The translations under genes were made by a program, and so were the position numbers. Source: Martinezella lusitana (GTDB lineage Bacteria > Pseudomonadota > Alphaproteobacteria > Rhizobiales > Rhizobiaceae). From it: 64,000 nucleotides of DNA. The notes under the pieces were generated by a model. That model saw only the letters and a list, made by a program, of their open reading frames with translations. It did not search any database and was not told the origin of the DNA. Positions within the stretch are counted from its first letter, which is position 1. Each line of letters begins with the position of its first letter. Shown piece by piece: positions 19,625 to 28,327 of this stretch. The DNA is taken from NCBI RefSeq assembly GCF_010668395.1, contig NZ_WUEY01000004.1, positions 248,001-312,000 on the forward strand. The letters run 5' to 3'.

Positions 19625-19865
19625 GCGGACCTCTCAGAAACTCCATGAATTCGTCGGTCGTCATGCCATCGAGATCGATCGTACCCCTGACACGTTCCAG
19701 CCAATCGTCGAAATCGCGAATGGCCGGCTCCGATGCCTCGGCGATCTTTACCAGCATCGCACCATTGCCCGACGCGATGAAATCAACCTCGGAGCCTGGA
19801 CGAATGCCAAGCCTGTCCCGAACTTCCTTCGGGATGGTCACCTGACCTTTTTCTGTCACACGCAT
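19602..19865 (-). CDS. AbrB/MazE-type antitoxin, VapB-like
   Basis: An 87-residue antitoxin with an N-terminal swapped-hairpin AbrB DNA-binding domain: MRVTEKGQVTIPKEVRDRLGIRPGSEVDF. The acidic C-terminal half (DDWLERVRG...DEFMEFLRG) would wrap the toxin. The start has AGAGG in a repeated GTATTAC context, suggesting autoregulation at 19866-19889. It lies 55 bp downstream of ruvC on the same strand. Confidence 0.88.
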   Translation of the reverse strand: MRVTEKGQVTIPKEVRDRLGIRPGSEVDFIASGNGAMLVKIAEASEPAIRDFDDWLERVRGTIDLDGMTTDEFMEFLRGPRDDVDPR

Positions 19866-19889
19866 GGTAATACCTCTTCAGTAATACCT
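19866..19889 (-). promoter_or_regulatory. Putative autoregulatory operator of the toxin-antitoxin pair
   Basis: Two direct copies of AGGTATTAC, 14 bp apart, sit immediately upstream of the antitoxin ATG. One copy includes the palindrome GGTATTACC. The inner repeat also carries the ribosome-binding site. Such repeats are usual binding sites for AbrB-type antitoxins. Confidence 0.45.
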
Positions 19890-19920
19890 AGCGGGCAAAT
19901 CAGAACAAGTCAAGAACAAA

Positions 19921-20433
19921 CTATCCTGCAAGTGCCGCCTGCCGCAGCCGGCTGGCGCCGCGGTTATGGGCATGGCACACGGCGATGGCGAGTGCGTCGG
20001 CGGCGTCGTTGCCCTTGAACTCGACCTTGGGCATGAGGATCTTCAGCATCATGTGGATCTGCTGCTTCTCGCCATGACCGACGCCGATGACGGCTTTCTT
20101 GACCGCATTCGGGGCATATTCCGATACCGGCAGACCGGCGCGCGCCGGCACCAGCATGACGACGCCGCGCGCCTGGCCAAGCTTCAGCGTCGCCACCGCA
20201 TCCTTGTTGACGAAGGTCTGCTCGACGGCTGCCTCGTCCGGCTGGTAGCTGTGAACGACTTCGGCAAGCCCGTCATGCAGCTGGCAAAGACGGGACGCCA
20301 GATCCATGTCGCCATCCGAGGTCACGGTTCCGGACGCCACGAAGCGCAGGGAATTGCCGAGCGTGTCGATGATCCCCCAGCCGGTGCGGCGCAGGCCCGG
20401 ATCGATGCCGATGATGCGAATCGTATTTTGCAT
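19921..20433 (-). CDS. ruvC: Holliday junction resolvase RuvC
   Basis: Dimeric nuclease that cuts Holliday junctions. The 170-residue protein has the first catalytic Asp in [14 protein letters not shown], a Glu in [24 protein letters not shown], and the C-terminal acidic pair in [19 protein letters not shown]. Length and motifs are standard. It is transcribed toward the toxin-antitoxin genes, ruvA and ruvB. Its start is divergent from the flavin monooxygenase gene. Confidence 0.96.
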   Translation of the reverse strand: MQNTIRIIGIDPGLRRTGWGIIDTLGNSLRFVASGTVTSDGDMDLASRLCQLHDGLAEVVHSYQPDEAAVEQTFVNKDAVATLKLGQARGVVMLVPARAGLPVSEYAPNAVKKAVIGVGHGEKQQIHMMLKILMPKVEFKGNDAADALAIAVCHAHNRGASRLRQAALAG

Positions 20434-20624
20434 GGGTCAACCTATCTTTCAGGCCTGACATGTGCCAGCAAAATGTGAACAAAACAAAAACAAGGCACAG
20501 ATTGCAATCGCCGGGACGACGCTGAAACCATCGTGACGAAATTGCGGCGACAGGGTTTGGAATGCGGCGGCCGCGCTCCTACATGTGGGAGCGACCCTCC
20601 CTTCAACCACGCAGGTTTCTTGCC

Positions 20625-21623
20625 ATGGTTCCCTTTTCCATCCTTGATCTTTCGCCCGTTGCCGAAGGCAGCACCATCCGCCAGTCCTTCGACAGTTCGA
20701 GGCGCATGGCGCAGAAGGCGGAAGAGCTTGGCTACAACCGGTTCTGGCTCGCGGAGCATCACGGCATGCCTGGTGTCGCCAGCGCCGCGACATCGGTCGT
20801 CATCGGCCATATCGGCGCGGCGACCTCGCGCATCCGCATCGGCTCGGGCGGCGTCATGCTGCCGAACCATTCGCCCCTCGTCATCGCCGAGCAGTTCGGC
20901 ACGCTGGAAGCCTTGTTTCCCGGCCGTGTCGATCTCGGCCTAGGCCGTGCGCCGGGCACGGACATGCGCACCGCACAAGCCCTGCGGCGCAACATGGAGG
21001 CCGGCGCGCAGAGCTTCCCTAACGATATCGTCGAGCTGCAGCACCTCTTCAGCCCCGCCGACGAAGGCCAGATCATTCTCGCCGTTCCCGGCCATGGCGC
21101 CAACGTGCCAATCTGGCTCCTCGGTTCCAGCCTTTACAGCGCCCATCTCGCCGCCATGCTCGGCCTGCCCTATGCCTTCGCTTCGCATTTCGCCCCGGAC
21201 TCCCTGCTGGATGCCGTGGCCATCTACCGCGAGCGCTTCACGCCCTCGGCAACGCTCGACAAACCCTATGTCATGGTTGGCGCCATGGGCTCAGTGGCGG
21301 ATACGGACGAGGAGGCGCAATATCACTTCACCTCCGCACAGCAGCAATTCGTCAACCTGCGCCGCAACGTGCGCGGCCCCTTCCCTCGTCCGCGCAAGGA
21401 TATGGACGACTTCTGGACGCCGATGGAAAAGCTCAACGTCGAACATACGCTTCGCTACGCCGTGGTCGGCTCCCCCACGACGGCGGAAGCAAAGCTTTCG
21501 CAGTTCATCAAGGATACCGAGGCCGACGAAGTCATCATTTCGATGCCGATCCACGACATCGAGGCACGGCTGAAGTCGGTGGAGTTGTTCGCGACGCTGC
21601 CGAGCTTCAAGAAAGTGTCCTGA
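20625..21623 (+). CDS. LLM-class flavin-dependent monooxygenase
   Basis: Luciferase-like (bacterial luciferase/alkanal monooxygenase fold) oxidoreductase of 332 residues that uses reduced flavin; substrate unknown. The start [17 protein letters not shown] is the normal N-terminus of the YhbW-like group, so I place it at 20625 rather than at the upstream Met. Conserved features are [60 protein letters not shown] and PIWLLGSS. It is a single gene, divergent from ruvC and convergent with the DoxX gene. Confidence 0.88.
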   Translation: MVPFSILDLSPVAEGSTIRQSFDSSRRMAQKAEELGYNRFWLAEHHGMPGVASAATSVVIGHIGAATSRIRIGSGGVMLPNHSPLVIAEQFGTLEALFPGRVDLGLGRAPGTDMRTAQALRRNMEAGAQSFPNDIVELQHLFSPADEGQIILAVPGHGANVPIWLLGSSLYSAHLAAMLGLPYAFASHFAPDSLLDAVAIYRERFTPSATLDKPYVMVGAMGSVADTDEEAQYHFTSAQQQFVNLRRNVRGPFPRPRKDMDDFWTPMEKLNVEHTLRYAVVGSPTTAEAKLSQFIKDTEADEVIISMPIHDIEARLKSVELFATLPSFKKVS

Positions 21624-21693
21624 TTTTCAGCGGCAGGAAGATTGCCCGGCCGGCCGCTCTTGTCGCTGCGGCTCGCCGGGCGATGGACGCGGC

Positions 21694-22131
21694 TCAGGAA
21701 ACCAGCCTCGTCTTCCAGCGGCGCTGGATGAGCGTGTCCAGAGACAGCTTGCCGGCGCCGGCGACGATCAGCACGAACATCCCGCCGGCAATGGCCAGGT
21801 CCTTTTCGAAGTGCAGGACTTCGTTGTGGCTGGCGAAGTTCGTGTGAAAGAGCGTCGCCGTCAGCAGGCAGAACAGGCCGAGGCCGAATGCGGCAAGCCG
21901 GGTCATGAACCCGGCGGCAATGGCAATGCCGGCGGCAAGCTGCATCACGATGGTCGCGGTCGCGATGGGTGCGGCGACGCCGAGCTGGGCCATGGCCGAC
22001 AGGGCGCTGTCGAAATGGCTGGCCAGCTCGACACCCTCCTCCAGAAAAAGCAGCGACAGCAACAAGCGCCCGAACAGCAAGGCCATGTCGGCGAGATTGA
22101 CGAGAACGGTACTCTCCGTTTCGAATTCCAT
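21694..22131 (-). CDS. DoxX family membrane protein
   Basis: A 145-residue integral membrane protein with four predicted segments (around residues 14-33, 51-75, 78-96 and 112-128). DoxX members include quinol-oxidase subunits and proteins linked to thiol/redox stress, but this one has no assigned activity. The motif FGRLLLSLLFLEEGVELASHF and the HTNFASHNEVLHFEKDLAIAGG loop are family-like. It is the last gene of a minus-strand run MBL-TPR-DoxX facing away from the ECF sigma gene. Confidence 0.82.
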   Translation of the reverse strand: MEFETESTVLVNLADMALLFGRLLLSLLFLEEGVELASHFDSALSAMAQLGVAAPIATATIVMQLAAGIAIAAGFMTRLAAFGLGLFCLLTATLFHTNFASHNEVLHFEKDLAIAGGMFVLIVAGAGKLSLDTLIQRRWKTRLVS

Positions 22132-22237
22132 GATTTTTCCTCCACGCTAGAATTCGGATATTTCAAGCGTTTCTCCGGCGGCACTCCCGCAGGCCGAGCC
22201 GAGCGCAAGCGCCGCCGGAACCGGTTGGCGCCGGATC

Positions 22238-22699
22238 TCAGTTGCCACCCTTCGCGGCGATCGACTTGGTCAGATCCTCAAGCTCTTCGCATCCTGCCGG
22301 GCAAAGCTTCGTCAGCACCGCAAGCTGCTCGCGGGCCTTGGGCATGTCGCCGGTCTCGACATAGAGTTCGCCGAGATATTCGTGCGCGCCCTTGTGATCC
22401 GGCTGCAATTCCAGGGCCTTGGTATAGTAGGTCAGCGATGTCCGGAAGTCGCCGGTCTTGCGCAGGGTGAAGCCCATCAGGTTGTAGACGTCGGCCTGCT
22501 GGTGCTCCTCGGCGATGTCGCGAAGCTCGGCGAGCGCGCCGGCATAGTCCTTCGCGTCGATCTTGGCGCGCACCGAGGTCAGGTCCGGCGCGTCGGTCGA
22601 TTCCATATTGTCGACCGCGAAGGCGATGCCCGCCGTGGCTGCCGGCAGGATGGTGACGGCGCACAGGCCGGCGATCCCGAAAATGGCATATTTGAACAT
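22238..22699 (-). CDS. Secreted TPR-repeat protein
   Basis: A 153-residue protein with an N-terminal signal or anchor (MFKYAIFGIAGLCAVTILPAATAGIAFA) and about three TPR units (DYAGALAELRDIAEE, ADVYNLMGFTLRKTGDF, HKGAHEYLGELYVETGDM). A Cys pair in LTKLCPAGCEEL could form a disulfide or bind a partner. It probably acts as a periplasmic scaffold. It is 24 bp downstream of the MBL gene, in the same operon. No specific function can be named. Confidence 0.82.
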   Translation of the reverse strand: MFKYAIFGIAGLCAVTILPAATAGIAFAVDNMESTDAPDLTSVRAKIDAKDYAGALAELRDIAEEHQQADVYNLMGFTLRKTGDFRTSLTYYTKALELQPDHKGAHEYLGELYVETGDMPKAREQLAVLTKLCPAGCEELEDLTKSIAAKGGN

Positions 22700-22723
22700 G
22701 GTTCTGCTCCTCTGTGTGGCCCT

Positions 22724-23698
22724 TCAGGCCTGGATGGTGGGGGTGAATCCGTAGGCGTTGCCGTCCTTGACGAAGGTGCCGGAGCCCGGGAACGGGAAAT
22801 GCGAGCCGCAGATCCTGATCTTGTCGGCAATGACGCGGTCGATCAGCTTGTGGCGGGTGCCGACGGCCATGGGGCCGTCCTGGTCGTAGCTGCCTTCCCA
22901 TTCCGGATGGGGTGCGAGCAACGCCGGCACGTACATGATGTCGGCCGAAACCATAAGCTGCTCGTTGCCGCCATCGATGAGAAAGACCGAATGGCCCGGC
23001 GTGTGACCGTATGCGGCCAGCATGTGCACACCCGGCGCCACTTCCGCGCCATCGTCGACCAGCTTCCAGTTCTTCCATTTCGGGAAGACCGAGGCGATGC
23101 GCCGGCCGGCGTCCTTGCGGCCCTCCGCCAGCTTGTCGACACGGCCCGGATCGGTCCACCAATTGTATTCGACCGCGTTGACGATCAGCTCCGCATTCGG
23201 GAAGACAGGTGCATTCGTCCCCTTTTCCATCAGCCCCCAGACATGGTCCGGATGGAAATGCGAGATCATGATCGTATCGATCTTCCGGTAGTCGATGCCG
23301 GCCGCCGCCATGTTGGCCGGCAGATGCGTGGCGTTGGTCTGCCACTGCCCAACGCCCGAGCCGGCATCCATCATGATCTTCCGCCCGCCGATATCGAGAA
23401 CGACGACGGTCAGCGGTATGGGCATGAAGTCCGTCGTCAGGCCGGCCTTGGAGAGAGCCTCCTTGGTATCGTCGACGGAGGCGTTCTTGATGAAGGCTGG
23501 GTCGTGCGGCTTGCGCCAGATACCGTCATAGACGGCCGTGACCTCGATCGAACCGACCTTGTATTTGTAGAAACCGACCGCCGGTTCCAGCGGCGTCGCG
23601 GCAAAGGCTTGCGGGATGAATTCCAGCTTCGACGACAGCCCGAAGGCTGCCGCAGCGGCGGCCGTGCCGAGCACGGCGCGGCGGGTCATATCAAACAT
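22724..23698 (-). CDS. Tat-exported MBL-fold metallo-hydrolase
   Basis: Metallo-beta-lactamase-fold enzyme of 324 residues with a twin-arginine signal (TRRAVLGTAAAAAAFGLSS), so it folds in the cytoplasm and is exported. The metal motif HFHPDH is at about residue 147, with later ligands in YGHTPGHSVFLI and VSADIMY. Resembles lactonase/quorum-quenching and related hydrolases, but the substrate cannot be predicted. First gene of the MBL-TPR-DoxX run. Its upstream region carries an ECF-like promoter motif matching that of the divergent sigma gene. Confidence 0.86.
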   Translation of the reverse strand: MFDMTRRAVLGTAAAAAAFGLSSKLEFIPQAFAATPLEPAVGFYKYKVGSIEVTAVYDGIWRKPHDPAFIKNASVDDTKEALSKAGLTTDFMPIPLTVVVLDIGGRKIMMDAGSGVGQWQTNATHLPANMAAAGIDYRKIDTIMISHFHPDHVWGLMEKGTNAPVFPNAELIVNAVEYNWWTDPGRVDKLAEGRKDAGRRIASVFPKWKNWKLVDDGAEVAPGVHMLAAYGHTPGHSVFLIDGGNEQLMVSADIMYVPALLAPHPEWEGSYDQDGPMAVGTRHKLIDRVIADKIRICGSHFPFPGSGTFVKDGNAYGFTPTIQA

Positions 23699-23774
23699 CG
23701 CACTATCTCCTCAGGGTTATGGCTTTTGGGGCCAGGCGGAGGTCGCAACAGATGACGGCCATCCACTGAGGAAG

Positions 23775-23802
23775 AAGATCGGCGACGGCGGGCGCTTATT
23801 CC
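23775..23802 (-). promoter_or_regulatory. Candidate ECF promoter of the MBL-TPR-DoxX operon
   Basis: On the minus strand GGAATA, 16 bp, GATCTT; transcription would begin about 70 nt before the MBL start. The same elements and spacing precede the divergent sigma gene. The identity of the sigma factor that reads it is inferred from this match. Confidence 0.5.
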
Positions 23803-23924
23803 TCACCGCAAGAAGAATTCCCTCAAGCCATTGAAATAAATCGGCTTATTTTTGCAGCACCAGGTTGGACCGCCAAGACGACGGGTGCCTGAATTCGACA
23901 TCCACGATTTTCTGCATCCGATCG

Positions 23925-23952
23925 GGAATAAAACCCGCGCGAGCGCGATCTA
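23925..23952 (+). promoter_or_regulatory. Candidate autoregulated ECF promoter of the sigma gene
   Basis: GGAATA, 16 bp, GATCTA on the plus strand. Transcription would start near 23959, about 60 nt before the ATG at 24021. The -35-like and -10-like elements match those on the opposite strand at 23775-23802. Confidence 0.5.
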
Positions 23953-24020
23953 GCCTTTGAGGCAACATTGCAAGCACCGTATCCGAGGCCTACAGTCGGC
24001 ATCGGCGTTTTGCGGGGATC

Positions 24021-24797
24021 ATGATGACAGACGCCCGACTTATGAGTTCGATGACGCTCGGCGGCCAGTTCCACGCATGGACATGGCGCAAGCCGCGAAA
24101 TACCGCGACGAGCAGGCTGGTGAAGCTGCTGGCTCGCCTGCGTCTCTTCATTGCCGAAGGGAAGCGGGGCAAGCACGCCGCCCTCATGACAATCGCTGAA
24201 TCCGCGGCGAATGCCGCGCCATTGAAGCGTGCGGTCTCCTCTTCCGACGAGACGATGCGCCGCTTCCAGCACACCATCATCCCGCATCTGGACGCCGCCT
24301 ATAATTTCGCACGTTTCTTGAGCCGGGACGCCGACGCCGCGCAGGACATCGTGCAGGAAGCGTTTCTGCGCGCCTATCGCGGCTTTGGCGGCTTTCGCGA
24401 TGGCGACGCCCGTGCCTGGACCTTCACCATCGTCCGCAACTGCTATCATGCCTGGCTGCAGGAAGGCCGGCGAAAGACCCGTTACGAACAGCCGATGACC
24501 GATGAAAGGGAGCAGGACGAAGGCTCGCCGTCGCCCGATCCCGCTTCCGAGGAGGATACGCCGGAAGCGGCATTCATCCGCAAGTCGGAAACGCAGCGGG
24601 TGCGTGAGGTCATCAATGGGCTGCCCGACGTCATGCGCGAGGTGCTGGTCCTGCGCGAACTGGAAGATCTTTCCTACAAGGAAATCGCCGAGATCATCGA
24701 TGCGCCGATCGGCACCGTCATGTCGCGCCTCGCCCGCGCCCGCCGCGATTTCGGCGAGATCTGGCGCAGTCTCGACGAGAATGAGGCGGCACGATGA
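24021..24797 (+). CDS. ECF-type RNA polymerase sigma factor
   Basis: Extracytoplasmic-function sigma factor. Region 2 spans about residues 82-150 (HLDAAYNFARFLSRDADAAQDIVQEAFLRAYR...ARAWTFTIVRNCYH), and region 4 lies near the C-terminus (VINGLPDVMREVLVLRELEDLSYKEIAEIIDAPIGTVMSRLARARR). The linker is acidic. The start is uncertain. The ATG at 24021 has GCGGGGATC upstream, fits the promoter motif and keeps coding-like composition, but most relatives begin near 24186 or 24255. The stop overlaps the anti-sigma gene (ATGA), so the two are co-translated. Confidence 0.88.
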   Translation: MMTDARLMSSMTLGGQFHAWTWRKPRNTATSRLVKLLARLRLFIAEGKRGKHAALMTIAESAANAAPLKRAVSSSDETMRRFQHTIIPHLDAAYNFARFLSRDADAAQDIVQEAFLRAYRGFGGFRDGDARAWTFTIVRNCYHAWLQEGRRKTRYEQPMTDEREQDEGSPSPDPASEEDTPEAAFIRKSETQRVREVINGLPDVMREVLVLRELEDLSYKEIAEIIDAPIGTVMSRLARARRDFGEIWRSLDENEAAR

Positions 24798-25597
24798 GCG
24801 GCGGGGAGCGCGACGAGCATGGCGAATGGGCGGACCTGCTGCACGGCTTCATCGACGGCGAGCTCGACGCGGCCAATGCTGCACGGTTCGAGGCACATCT
24901 GGCGACCTGCCGCGACTGTGCCGACGAGATGGAGAATGCCTTGATGGTCAAGCGCCTTTCCGCACGCGAAGGCGTGAAATGGCAAGCGCCGGATGCCGTC
25001 CATGCACGCATCCAGGCGTCGCTCGCGCTGGAGCAGTCCATGCTGGCTCGCGCGGCGATGGCCACGCGCCGGACGGAAAGCCCATGGCAGCGCTTCTGGC
25101 GGTTCGTCCGCGAATGGAGCTTCGTTCCCTCGCTTGCCGTGCTGGCGGCGAGCCTCATGCTGGTGCTGAACGTGCCGCGGCAGAGCCAGACCATCGAGGA
25201 CCAGCTTCTTGCCAGCCATGTCCGTTCGATGCTGGCCGATCATCTGACCGATGTGCTGACCTCCGACCAGCACACCGTCAAGCCATGGTTCGACGGCAAG
25301 ATCGATTTTTCGCCGCCGGTGGTCGACCTCGCGGCTCAGGGCTTTCCGTTGGTCGGCGGCAGGGTGGATTATCTCGACGGCCGGGTGGTGGCGGCGCTGA
25401 TCTATCGCCGGCACGGCCACATCATCAATCTCTTCATCTGGCCCGGCGCTTTGCAGGCGCGGGGCAATGCCGAGAAGGACGGCTACAATTTCGTCGAATG
25501 GCACGCGGACGGACTGGTCTTCTGGGCAATCTCCGATGTCGCCGCAGCCGATCTCGCCGCCTTCCGCGACGATTTCACGCGCGCAACAACTCCATGA
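24794..25597 (+). CDS. Transmembrane anti-sigma factor (zinc-finger ZAS type)
   Basis: A 267-residue protein probably holding the preceding sigma factor inactive. The N-terminus has a zinc-binding anti-sigma motif: His17, then HLATCRDC with His35, Cys39 and Cys42. A single membrane segment (about residues 108-126, VPSLAVLAASLMLVLN) follows. The C-terminal periplasmic domain (NVPRQ to the end) contains PWFDGKIDFSPPVVDLA and GGRVDYLDGRVVAALIYRRHGHIINLF, as in membrane-anchored anti-sigma regulators of alphaproteobacteria. The signal it senses is unknown. Start overlaps the sigma gene by four bases. Confidence 0.88.
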   Translation: MSGGERDEHGEWADLLHGFIDGELDAANAARFEAHLATCRDCADEMENALMVKRLSAREGVKWQAPDAVHARIQASLALEQSMLARAAMATRRTESPWQRFWRFVREWSFVPSLAVLAASLMLVLNVPRQSQTIEDQLLASHVRSMLADHLTDVLTSDQHTVKPWFDGKIDFSPPVVDLAAQGFPLVGGRVDYLDGRVVAALIYRRHGHIINLFIWPGALQARGNAEKDGYNFVEWHADGLVFWAISDVAAADLAAFRDDFTRATTP

Positions 25598-25600
25598 CGC

Positions 25601-25634
25601 AAAAAGCCGGTCGCATGGCTGCAGCCGGCTTTTC
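25601..25634. terminator. Bidirectional terminator between anti-sigma gene and yebC
   Basis: AAAAAGCCGG ... CCGGCTTTT inverted repeat with A/T tracts on both sides, placed between two convergent genes. It can end transcription from both strands. Confidence 0.75.
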
Positions 25635-25649
25635 GATTGTGTGGGCAGA

Positions 25650-26396
25650 TCAGGCCGAGAGCTTGGCCAGCACTTCTTCCGAGACTTCGAAGTTCGAATA
25701 GACGTTCTGAACGTCGTCGTCGTCTTCGAGGCTGTCGATGAGCTTCATCAGCGACAGGGCCTTTTCTTCGTCGACCGGCACGTTGTTCTGCGCACGCCAG
25801 ATCGCCTTGACCGTTTCGGCTTCACCGAGCGTCGCTTCCAGCGCCTTGGCGACTTCGCCGAGGGTTTCGAAGGCGCAGATGATCACATGGCTTTCATCGT
25901 CGCTCTCGACGTCATCGGCACCGGCTTCGATCGCCGCTTCCATGACCTTGTCGGCATCGCCAGCTGAGGGCTTGTAGGTGATTTCGCCGACATGGTCGAA
26001 GGAGAAAGACACCGAACCGGTTTCGCCGAGCGCACCGCCGGCCTTCGTGAAGATCGAGCGGACGTTGGAAGCCGTACGGTTGCGGTTGTCGGTCAGCGCT
26101 TCGACGATGATCGCCGTGCCGCCTGGGCCGTAGCCTTCGTAACGGATCGCATCGTAATTCTCGGTATCGGCACCCGATGCCTTCTTGATGGCGCGGTCGA
26201 TATTGTCCTTCGGCATCGACTGGGCCTTGGCGTTCTGGATCGCCAGGCGCAGGCTCGCGTTCATGGTCGGGTCAGGCAGGCCCGCCTTGGCGGCGACGGT
26301 GATTTCACGCGCCAGCTTCGAGAACATTTTCGAACGCACCGAGTCCTGACGACCCTTGCGGTGCATGATGTTTTTAAACTGTGAATGGCCAGCCAT
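25650..26396 (-). CDS. YebC/PmpR family transcriptional regulator
   Basis: Cytoplasmic three-domain protein of 248 residues; family members act as DNA-binding regulators and, in some bacteria, as translation factors for polyproline stalling. The family start [18 protein letters not shown] is exact, so I use 26396 with AGGGGTGCC upstream. Other conserved blocks are [26 protein letters not shown] and [23 protein letters not shown]. The C-terminus is acidic. Stand-alone gene, convergent with the anti-sigma gene. Confidence 0.94.
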   Translation of the reverse strand: MAGHSQFKNIMHRKGRQDSVRSKMFSKLAREITVAAKAGLPDPTMNASLRLAIQNAKAQSMPKDNIDRAIKKASGADTENYDAIRYEGYGPGGTAIIVEALTDNRNRTASNVRSIFTKAGGALGETGSVSFSFDHVGEITYKPSAGDADKVMEAAIEAGADDVESDDESHVIICAFETLGEVAKALEATLGEAETVKAIWRAQNNVPVDEEKALSLMKLIDSLEDDDDVQNVYSNFEVSEEVLAKLSA

Positions 26397-26531
26397 GGCA
26401 CCCCTGTTCACGTCTTTTGTTGGGAATGGGCCGCCTTATAAGAGCGAAGCGGCCTTCATTCAAGTAAAAAGCCGGATAATGGCGATGGAGGACACTGCGC
26501 ATCAAGGAGATCGCGGCGGCGGCCGCGACGA

Positions 26532-27374
26532 TCAAAGCCCCTTCAGCACATAGATCAGCGGCTTGCGCGGCAGGGTCTTCACCGACACCGTGACGCTTGG
26601 CGTCGGCGCATAGCCGACATCGAAATCCGGGCCGAACAGGGCAAGGAACTGGTCGATCGGCGGGCCCCAGCGATGCATGGGCAGGATGAGCGAGGACCGA
26701 AGCCGCTTGACCACGCGGCTCATGCTGTCGGCCCCCATGGTCAGGCCGCCGTCGACCGGCACCATCACCACATCGAGCCGGCCGATCTCGGCATATTGCT
26801 GGTCGGTGAGTTCGAAATGCAGATGTCCCAGATGGCCGATGCAAAGCCCCGCCACCTCGAAGATGAAGATCGAATTGCCGTTGGCCTCGATGCCGCCGCC
26901 CCAAGAGCGAATGTCGGTGACGACATTGCGGATCAGCGTGTCGCCCACGGTCATACGGATCTTCGCGGGCTCTCCGGGCGTATCGCTCCAGCCGTGCAGC
27001 ACATATCTGATCGCCGGATCGGGCGTCAGCGTATAATGGCTCGGATGCGCCTTGTTCATCGTCACGACTTCCGGCGTGTAGGGCGGCGGATAGGCGCCGC
27101 TGTAATCCGTGGCGATGGAAACACCGCCAGGCGTTTCGATGAAGAGCGTCGCATGGCCGAGAAACGTGATCTTCACGTCGCCATCGATGGGATCATTGGC
27201 AAGTGTGGGACCGGCGGGAGAAAAGCTGGCAAAACTCGCTTTGGGAAGAGATTGCGCGATCGCCTGACACTGGCTGGGTTGCGGGCGAACCGGCTTTTGC
27301 TGGGCATGCGCCACGCTCCAGCAGAAAATCATCGACAGGAAGAATGCGGCAAGAACAGGAAATCGCGGCATCAT
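26532..27374 (-). CDS. Exported UlaG-like MBL-fold hydrolase
   Basis: A 280-residue beta-lactamase-like protein with a signal peptide (MMPRFPVLAAFFLSMIFCWSVAHAQ). The metal-binding region is of the UlaG/RNase-Z-like type: FLGHATLFIETPGGVSIATDYSG and NKAHPSHYT, with further ligands in HLGHLHFELT and a late HRW. The usual HxHxDH is degenerate (HPSHYT), so activity is uncertain. It lies on the same strand as the ymdB-like gene, 125 bp downstream. Alternative start three bases later. Confidence 0.8.
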   Translation of the reverse strand: MMPRFPVLAAFFLSMIFCWSVAHAQQKPVRPQPSQCQAIAQSLPKASFASFSPAGPTLANDPIDGDVKITFLGHATLFIETPGGVSIATDYSGAYPPPYTPEVVTMNKAHPSHYTLTPDPAIRYVLHGWSDTPGEPAKIRMTVGDTLIRNVVTDIRSWGGGIEANGNSIFIFEVAGLCIGHLGHLHFELTDQQYAEIGRLDVVMVPVDGGLTMGADSMSRVVKRLRSSLILPMHRWGPPIDQFLALFGPDFDVGYAPTPSVTVSVKTLPRKPLIYVLKGL

Positions 27375-27499
27375 GCCACCCCCTCAAGCCCGACGGTGGC
27401 GGAAGGATGCGGCATGAGCGGACACAGGTCCAGCGGCAATCAGGCGCGATTGCTCACAATCGCGTCATCGAATGGCGATGATGAATTATCGTGCAGCGA

Positions 27500-28324
27500 T
27501 CAGCGCCAGAAGTCCGGAATGGTCTCCGCAAGCCGAGGCCCCAGCCGCAGCGGCGCAATCTTTTCGGCCAATCCGGTGGCGTCGGAAATCTCGACGCCGA
27601 CGCCGCAGATGGTGGCGGGCCCGGAAGCCGCTTCGAAACGGCCCTTCGGCATCTTCGAGATGAAGCGGTTCAGCGGCTCCTCCTTCTCCATGCCGAGCGA
27701 GGAATCGTAATCGCCGCACATGCCGGCATCCGACATGTAGGCGGTGCCGCCGTTCAGGATCTGCGCGTCCGCGGTCGGCACATGCGTATGCGTGCCGACG
27801 ACGAAGCTGGCGCGGCCGTCGACGAAGTGGCCGAAGCACTGCTTTTCGCTGGTCGCTTCCGCATGAAAATCGAAGACGATGGCATCGGCCTGTTCCTTCA
27901 GCGGGCAGGCATCGAGGATGGCCTCGGCCGACTTGAAGGGATCGTCCAGCTCCGGATGCATGAAGACGCGGCCCATGATGTTGGCAACAAGGATACGGGC
28001 GCCGTTGCGGGCGTAGTAGAGGCCGGAACCTCGGCCGGGCGTGCCGGCCGGATAGTTGGCGGGGCGGAGAAACTGGTCGTGGCGCTCGCAGAAAACGACG
28101 GCTTCCTTCTGGTCCCAGACGTGGTTGCCTGTCGTTACGACATCGGCGCCGGCATTGATCGTTTCGAGGAATATATCCTCGGTGATGCCGAAGCCGCCGG
28201 CAGCGTTTTCGCCGTTGACGATGACGAAATCGAGCTTCAGGTCGGATACGAGCCCCGGCAGGCGGTTCCACACCGCGGTTCGTCCCGTCTTGCCGACCAT
28301 GTCACCCAGAAAAAGCAGCCGCAT
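27500..28324 (-). CDS. YmdB-like metallophosphoesterase (TIGR00282 family)
   Basis: Calcineurin-like phosphodiesterase of 274 residues. The Bacillus homologue YmdB hydrolyses 2',3'-cyclic nucleotides and affects biofilm decisions. Conserved blocks are MRLLFLGDMVGKTGR (D-x-x), DFVIVNGENAAGG, TTGNHVWDQKE (GNH) and VVGTHTHVPTADAQIL (GTHTH). Length standard. It starts 3 bp after the ygfA stop codon, forming an operon with it. Confidence 0.9.
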   Translation of the reverse strand: MRLLFLGDMVGKTGRTAVWNRLPGLVSDLKLDFVIVNGENAAGGFGITEDIFLETINAGADVVTTGNHVWDQKEAVVFCERHDQFLRPANYPAGTPGRGSGLYYARNGARILVANIMGRVFMHPELDDPFKSAEAILDACPLKEQADAIVFDFHAEATSEKQCFGHFVDGRASFVVGTHTHVPTADAQILNGGTAYMSDAGMCGDYDSSLGMEKEEPLNRFISKMPKGRFEAASGPATICGVGVEISDATGLAEKIAPLRLGPRLAETIPDFWR

Positions 28325-28327
28325 TCG

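Larger units (their letters stand above)
23699..24020. other. Divergent regulatory region, ECF sigma / MBL operon
   Basis: A 322-bp region between divergent start codons. It contains two matched promoter-like motifs, GGAATA-N16-GATCT, one on each strand (23775-23802 minus and 23925-23952 plus). No gene is visible. Confidence 0.6.

Noticed and set aside
21624..21693. Terminator between the flavin monooxygenase and DoxX genes
   Set aside because: A GCCCGGC/GCCGGGC pair exists but with a long loop and no T-run; too weak to list.
23823..24449. Minus-strand frame overlapping the ECF sigma gene start
   Set aside because: It conflicts with the conserved sigma region 2 on the plus strand and has no domain.
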